Below, one piece after another: positions 16,843-25,073 of a stretch of DNA of 64,000 nt. Origin of the DNA: Lewinellaceae bacterium (GTDB lineage Bacteria > Bacteroidota > Bacteroidia > Chitinophagales > Saprospiraceae). The notes below the pieces were generated by a model. The model made no database searches and was not told where the DNA came from. It was given only the letters and a program-made list of their open reading frames with translations. The position numbers and the translations under genes were made by a program. The stretch covers positions 124,001-188,000 of the forward strand of contig JACJYA010000007.1 in assembly GCA_020636315.1 (NCBI GenBank). The letters run 5' to 3'. How positions within the stretch are numbered: position 1 is the first letter of the stretch; each line of letters begins with the position of its first letter.

Positions 16843-18378
16843 ATGGTTTATCCCCTGGCATTTACCGGCGCTTTAGCCAGCCTGGCGCTGTGGTTTTTTT
16901 ACCGGACAAATGAGGCGAAGAGCAGAATTTTCCAGTCTTCTTTTTTTGGAGCCCTGGGCCTTTTTGTTTTATCCGTATTGACGGCTGAGGCTTCTGTGGG
17001 AATTAAGCTGGGTACTTTGTTTCGCGACTTGCTGGCCTTGTCCGTTTTCGGGCTGGCCTTTCAGTTGCTTTCCAACCACAGGCGCTTGCTGGCCGTGGGA
17101 AGTGTGGTTGTCGTTACAGCTTTCGGCTGGTATTACACGAGTTTTATGAGCCAATCGTTCTCTTCCGAAGCATTAGGCCAGCCGGTTTACGATTCCTCAG
17201 GGGAGCTGCTGGTCGAACTGGCGGAGGGCAGCGGAGAAGAGGCACTGGCCACTGCGGTTCGAAAATACGGCCTGGTTCTCGAGCCTGCTTTTACGCCAGC
17301 TCATCCGGAAGCAACGGAACTGGATGATTATTACGTGGTTGATGTACCTCAGCAGTTTGCCGGCCAGTTGGATGAAATAATAAAACAGTTGCAGAATATC
17401 AGCACGGTAGATTGGGTGGAGCCGAATGAAACGGTTTCCATTGACCCCGAGCTCTCCCGGCGCCTGCCTTCCATCAATAAGAAATTCGGTATCGACGACC
17501 CCGGGCTGGAACATCTTTGGGGGTTTGAGGCCATGGAAGTCGATAAGCTCTTTGAATACATGGAGGCGCAAAACCTGGCCCCCAAACGCAAGGCGCTGAT
17601 CGCCATTCTGGATACCGGAGTGGATGGGGCGCATGAAGACATTAAAGCCAATTTCCGTTCTACAAAACCAGCATACGATAACGACCCTAAAGGGCATGGC
17701 ACCCACTGTGCCGGCATCGCCGCTGCCGTATCCAATAACGGAGTAGGGATAGCCTCCTTTTCGAGGGACAATGCTTTCGTTGAGGTGACCAGCATTAAAG
17801 TATTAAGCGCTTCAGGTATGGGGTCTCAAAAAACCATCATTCAAGGAATCCTGGAAGCAGCGGATAAAGGCGTGGATGTCATTTCCCTTTCCCTGGGTGG
17901 CCTCTCCAGCCAGAGTAAAGAAAGGGCTTATCAAAAGGCAGTAGAGTACGCCAACGAAAGGGGAGCGATTATAGTGGCAGCTGCCGGCAATTCCAATCGC
18001 AACGCCAAAAATTTTGCTCCTGCCGGAGTACCCGGAGTGATCGCCGTAAGCGCTCTTGATGCAGAGCTTAACCGTGCGGTATTTTCCAATTACATCACGG
18101 ATCTGAAAATGGGCCTTGCTGCTCCCGGGGTAAACATTTATTCTACGATCCCCAATGGCAGGTACAGTGCTTTTAATGGCACTTCCATGGCAACCCCTTA
18201 TGTTTCCGGCCTGATCGGGCTGCTCAAAAGCCTGGACCCGGAGATAAGCACTTCAAAAGCTTACCAGATACTCCGGAAAACCGGCAAAAAAACCAAAGCC
18301 GTTAAAGAAACCGGCCCACTCATTTTTCCTTATGCCGCTGTGAAAGAACTGGAGCGCCAAAATCAAAACCCCTTGTAA
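16843..18378 (+). CDS. Membrane-anchored S8 (subtilisin-like) peptidase
   Basis: A 511-residue protease with three predicted N-terminal membrane helices (about 1-20, 32-52 and 60-100) instead of a cleavable signal peptide. Residues 120-200 look like an inhibitor-I9-type prodomain ending WVEPNETVSI. The catalytic domain has Asp257 in AILDTGVDG, His285 in GHGTHCAG, oxyanion Asn383 in AAAGNS and Ser448 in NGTSMATP, so it should be active. The number of helices makes the side on which the protease domain lies uncertain. A nuclease/HerA-like pair follows 149 bases downstream on the same strand. Confidence 0.88.
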   Translation: MVYPLAFTGALASLALWFFYRTNEAKSRIFQSSFFGALGLFVLSVLTAEASVGIKLGTLFRDLLALSVFGLAFQLLSNHRRLLAVGSVVVVTAFGWYYTSFMSQSFSSEALGQPVYDSSGELLVELAEGSGEEALATAVRKYGLVLEPAFTPAHPEATELDDYYVVDVPQQFAGQLDEIIKQLQNISTVDWVEPNETVSIDPELSRRLPSINKKFGIDDPGLEHLWGFEAMEVDKLFEYMEAQNLAPKRKALIAILDTGVDGAHEDIKANFRSTKPAYDNDPKGHGTHCAGIAAAVSNNGVGIASFSRDNAFVEVTSIKVLSASGMGSQKTIIQGILEAADKGVDVISLSLGGLSSQSKERAYQKAVEYANERGAIIVAAAGNSNRNAKNFAPAGVPGVIAVSALDAELNRAVFSNYITDLKMGLAAPGVNIYSTIPNGRYSAFNGTSMATPYVSGLIGLLKSLDPEISTSKAYQILRKTGKKTKAVKETGPLIFPYAAVKELERQNQNPL

Positions 18379-18527
18379 AATCAATGATGGCCACCTGGCA
18401 AAGCTGCCCAATGGAGCCTGCAGCTGTACCATTCACAGCCGCGGGCCTTATTTCTTTCCTTGCCTGATCTTCCTTTCTCTCCCACAACTTTTTACTATTT
18501 TTACGCCATTCAAATAAATCCTTTTGC

Positions 18528-19430
18528 ATGGCAAAATTCAGGGTGAACCACGAACGCAAAGGCAAAGGCAGTTCCGGAAGTATGGTCGTGAAAGTGGGCC
18601 TTTTCAGTGCCATAATCGGAGGGCTGTTTATCCTCTTTAATAAGTTTACGGGAACTACTGCTACAATTCCCGGAGAAAACGGGGATGAAGAGAATATTGA
18701 AAACCTTCATTATCTACCGGCCTCAACCACGGGAATGCTTATCCGCCATCATTATTATGACTTATCCTATTCTGAGGAACACGAACAGGCGGAGTGGGTA
18801 GCCTACCGGCTTACCCGCGAGGAACTGAAAAAACCCTGGGTGGAACGCGTTGACAATTTCCGCCCCGACCCGCAAATCGAAAGCGGGTCCGCGACTCCTG
18901 ATGATTACCGCAATTCCGGATATAACCGCGGGCATCTGGTTCCCGCCGCCGACCGGGCGTTCAGTGAGGAGGCCATCGATGAAACCTTTTTGATGAGCAA
19001 CATCAGCCCCCAGGCCGCCAATTTTAATAAAGGCATCTGGAGGGAGCTCGAAGAACTTACCCGTTCATGGGCAAAAAAAAATGGAGAGCTCTTTGTCATC
19101 ACCGGGCCCATCCTGACACAGGAACCAAAAGGGAAAATAGGAGAGAACGGCGTTTCTGTCCCGGCAGCCTATTTTAAAGTTCTTCTCGATGCTGAAGAAC
19201 CTCAGGTTAAAGGGATCGGTTTTGTTATTCCAAATGAGGTAAGTTTTGAACCACTATACCGGTTTGCCCGGCCCATAGATGAAGTGGAAAAGCTTTCCGG
19301 CCTGGATTTCTTTGGGGAATTATTGCCTGCTGATATTGAAAAGGAGGTGGAATCCGAGTTCAATATAGACCTTTGGGAGTTCAGCAAGGCCAAGTTTGAG
19401 GAGAGAATTGAAAAATGGAACAATCAATAA
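18528..19430 (+). CDS. Membrane-anchored DNA/RNA non-specific endonuclease (NUC family)
   Basis: A 300-residue protein with a short basic N-terminus, one hydrophobic helix (about 19-38) and an endonuclease domain of the NucA/EndoG type. The active-site motif reads NRGH (133-136), with the general-base His136, where many members have DRGH. The metal-ligand region follows as SNISPQAANFNKGIW with Asn167. It hydrolyses single- or double-stranded DNA or RNA in characterised relatives. The anchor would place the domain outside the cytoplasm if the orientation is N-in. Three bases separate its stop from the ATG of the HerA-like ATPase gene, so the two are co-translated. Confidence 0.85.
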   Translation: MAKFRVNHERKGKGSSGSMVVKVGLFSAIIGGLFILFNKFTGTTATIPGENGDEENIENLHYLPASTTGMLIRHHYYDLSYSEEHEQAEWVAYRLTREELKKPWVERVDNFRPDPQIESGSATPDDYRNSGYNRGHLVPAADRAFSEEAIDETFLMSNISPQAANFNKGIWRELEELTRSWAKKNGELFVITGPILTQEPKGKIGENGVSVPAAYFKVLLDAEEPQVKGIGFVIPNEVSFEPLYRFARPIDEVEKLSGLDFFGELLPADIEKEVESEFNIDLWEFSKAKFEERIEKWNNQ

Positions 19431-19433
19431 AAT

Positions 19434-20990
19434 ATGGCTAAAAGAGAAACATTCATCTCAGAAATAGAGGAAGGGTACAATTTTAAAGGACGGTTCATCA
19501 TCCTGGGAGGAGCTATGCTGGATGGTGAATGCCTGTCCAATACTCTGGTCAAGATCCCTTTAAAAACCATGAACCGCCACGGCTTGATTGCCGGGGCTAC
19601 CGGTTCGGGGAAAACGAAAACGCTTCAGATCCTTGCCGAGCATCTTTCCCATCAAGGCGTGCCTTCATTACTTATGGATATTAAAGGTGACCTGAGTGGG
19701 ATTGCCGTTCCAAGCGCTGGCCACCCCAAGATCGATGAACGCCATGCCAAAATTGGCATTCCTTTTGAACCGGGTGGCAGCCCCGTCGAATTCCTCACAC
19801 TTTCCGATGAACCCGGTGCTCGGCTCAGGGCCACGGTTACCGAATTTGGGCCGGTCCTGTTTTCCAAGATACTCGGCCTTAATGACACCCAGGCAGGTGT
19901 TGTTGCTGTAGTGTTCAAATACTGTGACGACAACGAATTGCCTCTCCTGGGCCTTGAAGATTTCAAACAAACCCTGCAGTATATCACCAATGAAGGTAAG
20001 GTAGAGGCAGAAAGAGACTATGGGCGCATTTCTTCCGCTTCGGTTGGAGCGATCATGCGCAAGGTCATAGAACTGGAACAGCAGGACGCCGGGCGTTTTT
20101 TCGGCGAACGTTCCTTTGATGTGGATGACCTGCTGCGAACAGATGCGAACGGACGAGGCATTGTTTCTATTCTCCGGTTGACGGACATTCAGGATAGGCC
20201 GAAGCTTTTCTCTACTTTTATGCTGCAAATGCTTGCAGAAATCTATTCCAATTTCCCGGAAGAGGGAGATATGGACAAGCCTAAGCTCGTCATCTTTATT
20301 GACGAGGCACACCTCGTGTTTGAGGAAGCATCCGATGCGTTGATGGACCAGATTGAAGTCATCGTCAAATTGATCCGCTCAAAAGGAGTAGGGTTGTTTT
20401 TCGTCACCCAAAACCCCGCTGATATTCCCGACGATGTGCTGGGCCAGTTGGGCCTGAAGATCCAGCATGCACTCCGCGCGTTCACTGCCAAGGACCGCAA
20501 AGCGATCAAACTGGCGGCTCAGAACTACCCCATCTCAGAATTTTACGATGTAGCCCAGGTGGTTACAGAACTCGGTATCGGTGAAGCTCTGGTAACGGCG
20601 CTGAATGAAAAAGGGATTCCCACACCACTGGCCCATACCCTGTTGAGGGCTCCGGAATCCCGGATGGATGTTTTGACGGAAAAGGAGATCGGCGATATCA
20701 TACGCAGATCAGCGATTATTGACAAATACAATGAAGAAATAGACCGCGAAAGTGCTGAGGAACTCCTTGCAAGAAAACTGGAAAAGGCCAAGGATAAGAC
20801 CATTCAGGAAGAAATGCGCGATCAGCAGGAACGAGCCCGAAAGACGTCCCGCCGCACGGAAAAATCCGCTATAGAAAAGTTTATTTCCAACCCCACAACC
20901 CGGCAGGTTGCCCGTACCGTGGCCAGAGAACTGACCCGTGGCCTGCTGGGGGTGCTGGGAGTTAGCAGTTCTTCCCGCCGTCGGCGTTAG
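19434..20990 (+). CDS. HerA-like ATPase (DUF853 family)
   Basis: A 518-residue FtsK/HerA superfamily ATPase. Walker A is GATGSGKT (54-61), Walker B VIFIDEAHLVFEEAS has Asp290-Glu291, and FFVTQNPADIPDDV is the downstream sensor-like motif typical of this group. The C-terminus (about 440-518) is a charged helix rich in Arg and Lys ending SSSRRRR. DUF853 proteins are related to HerA DNA translocases, but their cellular role is not known. It follows the nuclease gene directly and its last 4 bases overlap the convergent thioredoxin-like gene. Confidence 0.85.
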   Translation: MAKRETFISEIEEGYNFKGRFIILGGAMLDGECLSNTLVKIPLKTMNRHGLIAGATGSGKTKTLQILAEHLSHQGVPSLLMDIKGDLSGIAVPSAGHPKIDERHAKIGIPFEPGGSPVEFLTLSDEPGARLRATVTEFGPVLFSKILGLNDTQAGVVAVVFKYCDDNELPLLGLEDFKQTLQYITNEGKVEAERDYGRISSASVGAIMRKVIELEQQDAGRFFGERSFDVDDLLRTDANGRGIVSILRLTDIQDRPKLFSTFMLQMLAEIYSNFPEEGDMDKPKLVIFIDEAHLVFEEASDALMDQIEVIVKLIRSKGVGLFFVTQNPADIPDDVLGQLGLKIQHALRAFTAKDRKAIKLAAQNYPISEFYDVAQVVTELGIGEALVTALNEKGIPTPLAHTLLRAPESRMDVLTEKEIGDIIRRSAIIDKYNEEIDRESAEELLARKLEKAKDKTIQEEMRDQQERARKTSRRTEKSAIEKFISNPTTRQVARTVARELTRGLLGVLGVSSSSRRRR

Positions 20991-21556
20991 TCACTGACAA
21001 GAACAGGACGGTAAGTCGCCTGATAAGTTGACCAGGGAGTTTTTTTGTAATGTTCCCCTGCAAAATAGGTGGCGATACGTTCGAATTGCTGAGGAGTCTT
21101 GAATCCAACAATGGACTGGATGACTTCAAGATTTTCATCCAGAAAAACAATGGTTGGAAAGCTGAGGCGGCCCTTCAACAGTTCTGCTGCCAGTTCGTGA
21201 TAGCCACGCTGTCCGTTCTTTACATATTTATAGGTTTTCCCTTTATATTCCAGCTCGGTGTGTTGTTCCGCATCGAACTTGACGGGATAAAAATTTTCAT
21301 TGATATACCGGGCTATATTCGGTTCCTGGAAAGTTGCTTTGTCCATCCGCTTGCACCATCCACACCAGTCAGTATATACATTCAGCAGGACTTTTTTCTT
21401 TTCTTTTTGGGAAAGCGCCATTGCTTCTTCCCATGTCAGCCAGTGAATGGCATCTTCATTGTCCAGCCGTAATAGTTTTTGTGTATGTTGAGACGGCGTG
21501 AATGAAAGGGAGCTCCAGGCCAGGAGCACTGTGAAAATAACACTGATCCTTTTCAT
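20987..21556 (-). CDS. Exported thioredoxin-fold protein
   Basis: From the ATG at 21556 the protein has 189 residues. A signal peptide (MKRISVIFTVLLAWSSLSFT) is followed by a thioredoxin-like domain that begins WLTWEEAMALSQKEKKKVLLN and carries the redox motif CGWC in TDWCGWCKRMD. SFPTIVFLDE is the conserved cis-proline region. The domain belongs to the thioredoxin_7/DUF255-like group, with an insert around YKGKTYKYVKNGQ. It probably handles disulfides in the periplasm. The longer frame to 21598 begins with a poor leader and is not used. Confidence 0.85.
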   Translation of the reverse strand: MKRISVIFTVLLAWSSLSFTPSQHTQKLLRLDNEDAIHWLTWEEAMALSQKEKKKVLLNVYTDWCGWCKRMDKATFQEPNIARYINENFYPVKFDAEQHTELEYKGKTYKYVKNGQRGYHELAAELLKGRLSFPTIVFLDENLEVIQSIVGFKTPQQFERIATYFAGEHYKKTPWSTYQATYRPVLVSD

Positions 21557-21662
21557 TCCAGATATTTTTTCGGTTCTGTGCAACAAAAGTAACAACAAAC
21601 AAACAAAATATTAAAGCGGCTTATGGTACCCGCCGGGCATTTTAATTTAAGTTTAACGATTG

Positions 21663-22703
21663 TCAATGATTACGGAAAAACAAGAGCCGATCCTCTCCCA
21701 GCGGATGAATTATTTCAGGGGGCCCCGGAAGGAACGGCGCCATCCGCCCTTCCGGGACGTACTTGCCGGCGATGAATACTCTTGCCTCATCCCAATAGCC
21801 CTTTTGTATGAATTGCCTGAGGGTTTTAATGCCACCTTCAATCATCAGGGAGGCAATATTCCGGGCTGCCAGGCTTTTCAAAAGGTTTGCAATCATCTGG
21901 CCGTTAAAGGGGAGGTAATGATATTGAACGTTCCCGGCTTTCGGCTCATGTGGCGTTTCAGTATAGACATGAGTGGATTCAGGCGCGTTGAAGATCGCCA
22001 GGGATTCAGGAAGTTTCCCGTGTCGGCTGAGCACAATCCGAAGGGGAGACCGCCCGAAGTAAAACCTGTTGGTAAGCCTTGGGTTATCAGCGAGAACGGT
22101 TCCGGCCCCAACCAGAATGGCGTCGGCCTCGCTTCGCCACTTATGGGTTAATCTTTTGGAGTACTCATTACTCAGCCACATCTGACGATTGTCTGGCGGA
22201 GCGAAAACCCCGTTTCGGGATTGGGCAAATTTCAGGATAACATAGGGCCTGTTCTGCTGAACAAAAGTGTTCCTGGGCAGGCTTAGAAAGTAACCATCCT
22301 CCCGGAGCACCCCGACTGTTACTTCCACCCCGGCTTTTCGCAGGCGGTCTATTCCTGCTCCATCGACTCCGGGAGAATGGTCGATAGAGGACAAGACCAC
22401 TTTCGGGATCTTCTTTTCAAGGATCAGGGAGGTGCAGGGAGGTGTTTTGCCGTGAACATCACATGGCTCAAGAGATACGTAAAGGGTAGAGTAGGGGATC
22501 AGATGAACATCGGCGGGGAAGACACTATTCACAGCATTTACTTCGGCATGTGCCTGGCCATAGGCCTGGTGAAAACCTTCGCCGATGACCCTTCCTTCAA
22601 ACACAAGCACCGCGCCAACCATTGGATTGGGAGAGGCCCTCCCGGCTCCCAGCCGCGCCAGGTCAAAGCAACGGCGCATGAATATCTCGTCCCGCCTGTC
22701 CAT
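21663..22703 (-). CDS. ribD: Bifunctional riboflavin biosynthesis deaminase/reductase
   Basis: Performs the deamination and side-chain reduction of the pyrimidine intermediate in riboflavin synthesis. From the ATG at 22703 it has 346 residues. The deaminase half has the zinc motif HAEVNAV (His52, Glu54) and EPCDVHGKTPPC. The reductase half (about 145-346) has VILKFAQSRNGVFAP, WRSEADAILVGAGTVLADNPRLTNR and LMIEGGIKTLRQFI. All parts of RibD are present. It has its own promoter and no FMN riboswitch is visible in the short leader. Confidence 0.94.
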   Translation of the reverse strand: MDRRDEIFMRRCFDLARLGAGRASPNPMVGAVLVFEGRVIGEGFHQAYGQAHAEVNAVNSVFPADVHLIPYSTLYVSLEPCDVHGKTPPCTSLILEKKIPKVVLSSIDHSPGVDGAGIDRLRKAGVEVTVGVLREDGYFLSLPRNTFVQQNRPYVILKFAQSRNGVFAPPDNRQMWLSNEYSKRLTHKWRSEADAILVGAGTVLADNPRLTNRFYFGRSPLRIVLSRHGKLPESLAIFNAPESTHVYTETPHEPKAGNVQYHYLPFNGQMIANLLKSLAARNIASLMIEGGIKTLRQFIQKGYWDEARVFIAGKYVPEGRMAPFLPGPPEIIHPLGEDRLLFFRNH

Positions 22704-22784
22704 GTCAGATTGTTCGGTTTTTCCTGTTTCAAGCGTAAAATGAAAAATTTCCTTCGTATTCAAGGCTGGGAAATCTAAAAAAAC

Positions 22785-22815
22785 CAAAAATATTTTTGCA
22801 TTCCGCCTGGTTCAA
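22785..22815 (-). promoter_or_regulatory. Bacteroidota-type promoter for ribD
   Basis: On the minus strand TTG (22815-22813), 20 bases, then TATTTTTG (22792-22785), an exact consensus. The inferred transcript start is about 75 bases before the ribD ATG. The -7 element sits in a short palindrome (CAAAAATATTTTTG), so a plus-strand copy also exists but lacks a -33 element. Confidence 0.6.
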
Positions 22816-22976
22816 CAAAAAAAATACGTGAAGCTTTCATTCTTCTTTGAAAATCGTTAAATTTCGGAGAATTCCACCCCGTACATAATAAAAATAAAAT
22901 ATATCTGCCTTTCTTCAAAAGAAAGTTTCCCTATTTCAGTGAGCTTCAGAACATTAACAACCAAAACCCAAAGAGC

Positions 22977-23531
22977 GTGCTATATAAAGTCAAACTAAAA
23001 AATGCGGACGAAAGCGTTTTGTTAGACGACCAGGTCTATGAATACTTAACATCAGACCCCTATCTCGTCAAGGTGGATTTCATTAATAACCTCCGCCGTC
23101 ATTCCAGCGGTTGCGCTGTTTTTCAAAAGACCTGGAAAAAGGCCGACGGGGGTTACAAAACAGAGACCATTTATCTGCACAAACTCGTAGCGGAAAAATT
23201 TCTGCTGGACTCTAAATCCCATTCTAAAAACCTCGTAGGCGCCAAAAATGGGAACAAACTGGATTGCAGGCTTGAAAACCTCGTTTATCGCTCCCGGTCA
23301 GTGGCAAGCCGGAAGCGGAAGACCAGCAGTAAAGTCGGTTATACCGGAGTATATAAGGAAAACAATCGCTACAGAGCAGTAATCTCTGTCAACCGAAAAT
23401 CCGTCCATATCGGAATGTTCGACACGGCTGAAGAAGCGGCAATGGCGTACAACAAAAAATCAAAAGAATTATACGGGGACGATGGAAAGGTAAATGTCAT
23501 CAAACCCCGAAAGGACAACGAAGAATTTTAA
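22977..23531 (+). CDS. HNH-like protein with C-terminal AP2 domain
   Basis: A 184-residue protein starting with GTG at 22977. Residues 60-105 resemble the HNH_3-type module (LHKLVAEKFLL, KNGNKLDCRLENLVY) and residues 117-165 are an AP2 DNA-binding domain (GYTGVYKENNRYRAVI, HIGMFDTAEEAAMAYN). HNH-AP2 proteins are typical of phage and homing endonucleases, and free-standing copies occur in many genomes. Most HNH catalytic residues are hard to place here, so nuclease activity is uncertain. It stands alone between ribD and mnmD with no mobile-element ends visible. Confidence 0.75.
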   Translation: MLYKVKLKNADESVLLDDQVYEYLTSDPYLVKVDFINNLRRHSSGCAVFQKTWKKADGGYKTETIYLHKLVAEKFLLDSKSHSKNLVGAKNGNKLDCRLENLVYRSRSVASRKRKTSSKVGYTGVYKENNRYRAVISVNRKSVHIGMFDTAEEAAMAYNKKSKELYGDDGKVNVIKPRKDNEEF

Positions 23532-23555
23532 GGCAGGGGCAGCTACTTCATCTCA

Positions 23556-24236
23556 TCAGGTTGCAGGAAAAGTTTTTACCGCTCTTGTCATTTCCCTTTT
23601 TCCGGGAGGGCCTTTTGGCGATTCTACTTTAAAACCTAAGCTTTTCAAACTGCGTTTAACCACCCCTTTGGCGCAGTAAGTTGTAAGCACGCCGTCTTCT
23701 TTTAATGCATCATACATACTCCTCAGAATATCTTCTTCCCATAATTCGGGCTGGGCATTTGGCGCGAAGGCATCAAAATAAATTACATCGAAAGTATCCT
23801 GATAACTGAGCTGCTCAAACCGGCTTTGGTTTTTGCGGAAGGAAAAGAAAGGGCTAATTTCTTCTGTCTGCCCCCAATCCATCTCATGAAGATGCATAAA
23901 TGCTTCTTCCAGTGAATCATCCAGGAGCTTAGGGTAATTCAGCAGTTCTGCCTCCTGAACGGAAATGGGGTAGGCTTCTACCGCTTCGTAATATACCGGC
24001 AGCCGGCGTTTATTCGCTTCCTGCATGGTTAAGAAAGCGTTGAGGCCGGTACCAAACCCGATTTCGAGAATATTCAGATTTTCTGCCCCGGGGAGCCGAA
24101 AGAACATCCCTGCCTCAATAAATACGTGCATTGATTCCTGGATGGCTCCATATTTGGAATGGTAGCTTACACCAAAGGTGTCGGAAAAAATAGAATGGGA
24201 GCCATCCTGGGTTTCAAAAATTTTGCCTCTACTCAT
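23556..24236 (-). CDS. mnmD: tRNA (mnm5s2U34)-methyltransferase MnmD
   Basis: A 226-residue SAM-dependent methyltransferase that completes the mnm5 group on wobble uridine 34 of tRNAs, corresponding to the methyltransferase half of enterobacterial MnmC. The SAM loop is LEIGFGTGLNAFL, and VIYFDAFAPNAQPELWEEDIL is the family signature. There is no C-terminal oxidase half, as usual outside enterobacteria. It follows ytxJ after 29 bases on the same strand. Confidence 0.92.
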   Translation of the reverse strand: MSRGKIFETQDGSHSIFSDTFGVSYHSKYGAIQESMHVFIEAGMFFRLPGAENLNILEIGFGTGLNAFLTMQEANKRRLPVYYEAVEAYPISVQEAELLNYPKLLDDSLEEAFMHLHEMDWGQTEEISPFFSFRKNQSRFEQLSYQDTFDVIYFDAFAPNAQPELWEEDILRSMYDALKEDGVLTTYCAKGVVKRSLKSLGFKVESPKGPPGKREMTRAVKTFPAT

Positions 24237-24265
24237 GGCTGCGTCAGGCGCCGGTTTCTTTTTAA

Positions 24266-24634
24266 TTAATGTCCTGGCTTTTGCCTATTATCGAAGAAAT
24301 AGGCATCCAGGCTTCGGGCCTCAATATTCAGATGAGAACTGTGATAAATACAACGCCCTTCCTGAATAAGAAGTAACTGCGGTGATTGATGAGTTACTCC
24401 AAAGTACTGAGCGACGAGGCTGGATACCTCCCTGTTGGCAATCAAGTCCAGGAAATAGGGAAGAACTAAACGCTCGCCGTGGGGCCATTCCCTCTCCAGG
24501 CGGTGCTTGGCCAGAGAACTGAGCGAGCACCGCGTGCTGTGTTTATAGATGATGCAAGTGGTAGAAAATGATTGTTCTACGATCTCTTCTATCTGGCTCG
24601 CTGTCCTCAGGGGCAGCCAGTTGATCCTGCCCAT
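24266..24634 (-). CDS. ytxJ: Bacillithiol-system redox protein YtxJ
   Basis: A 122-residue thioredoxin-fold protein with a single active-site cysteine in IIYKHSTRCSLSS, the signature of YtxJ, a monothiol bacilliredoxin-type protein. Its presence suggests the organism makes bacillithiol. The C-terminal SPQLLLIQEGRCIYHSSH is the conserved cis-proline end of the fold. Its ATG directly abuts the stop codon of an upstream 53-codon lipoprotein gene, indicating tight translational coupling. Confidence 0.88.
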   Translation of the reverse strand: MGRINWLPLRTASQIEEIVEQSFSTTCIIYKHSTRCSLSSLAKHRLEREWPHGERLVLPYFLDLIANREVSSLVAQYFGVTHQSPQLLLIQEGRCIYHSSHLNIEARSLDAYFFDNRQKPGH

Positions 24635-24796
24635 TTATCGTATGAAGTTGATTACAGAAGTGACAACTTCGATCAGCTGGCCGTCCATAGAAAAATTACT
24701 GGGGCATCCATAGCCGCGGTTACAGGAAGAAAAGACACTTGCCATAGCTAAGAATGCGGCTACAGCGGCAATCTTTCTGAGGTTTTTGTTTTTCAT
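24635..24796 (-). CDS. Small lipoprotein (53 residues)
   Basis: A short frame from the ATG at 24796 to TAA at 24637-24635. It starts with a basic tip, a hydrophobic core rich in Ala and Phe, and a lipobox VFSSC (Cys25), then CNRGYGCP and about 20 more residues ending VVTSVINFIR. The stop codon is immediately followed by the ytxJ ATG. The good signal sequence, the -7 element about 80 bases upstream and the abutting junction make it a real gene. Function is unknown; the two cysteines after the anchor might suit a redox or metal role, but that is only a guess. Confidence 0.75.
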   Translation of the reverse strand: MKNKNLRKIAAVAAFLAMASVFSSCNRGYGCPSNFSMDGQLIEVVTSVINFIR

Positions 24797-24873
24797 TTTT
24801 TTGCTTTTTTCGGATATGTTCTTATCAATTGTTGAAACGAACCTGAAAACTGCCTTATTATAAGCTTTCGGTG

Positions 24874-24881
24874 CAAAAATA
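24874..24881 (-). promoter_or_regulatory. Promoter -7 element for the small lipoprotein-ytxJ-mnmD operon
   Basis: TATTTTTG on the minus strand is an exact TAnnTTTG match, 77 bases before the lipoprotein ATG. No clear -33 element is seen. Confidence 0.4.
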
Positions 24882-24966
24882 GGAAAAGTGGCGCTAACTC
24901 ACCACTTTATGTTAGATAATGCCGCCGAATGGGAAAAAGTTGAGTGCAAACAAGAAAAGCATAAGC

Positions 24967-24996
24967 TTGTTATACCCTATAGTTTTACTATTTTTG
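24967..24996 (+). promoter_or_regulatory. Bacteroidota-type promoter for pyruvate dehydrogenase E1 beta
   Basis: TTG (24967-24969), exactly 19 bases, then TATTTTTG (24989-24996). This is the best consensus match in the window. Transcription should start near 25003, giving a leader of about 70 bases. Confidence 0.65.
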
Positions 24997-25073
24997 CAAT
25001 CCTAATCATTTTGTCTGGCGAAACCCCTGCTTTGGGCCGCCACAGAGATTACAGAACCAACTAAATTAAAATA

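Noticed and set aside
22704..22784. Possible FMN riboswitch before ribD
   Set aside because: The leader from the inferred start is only about 75 bases and shows none of the conserved RFN elements.
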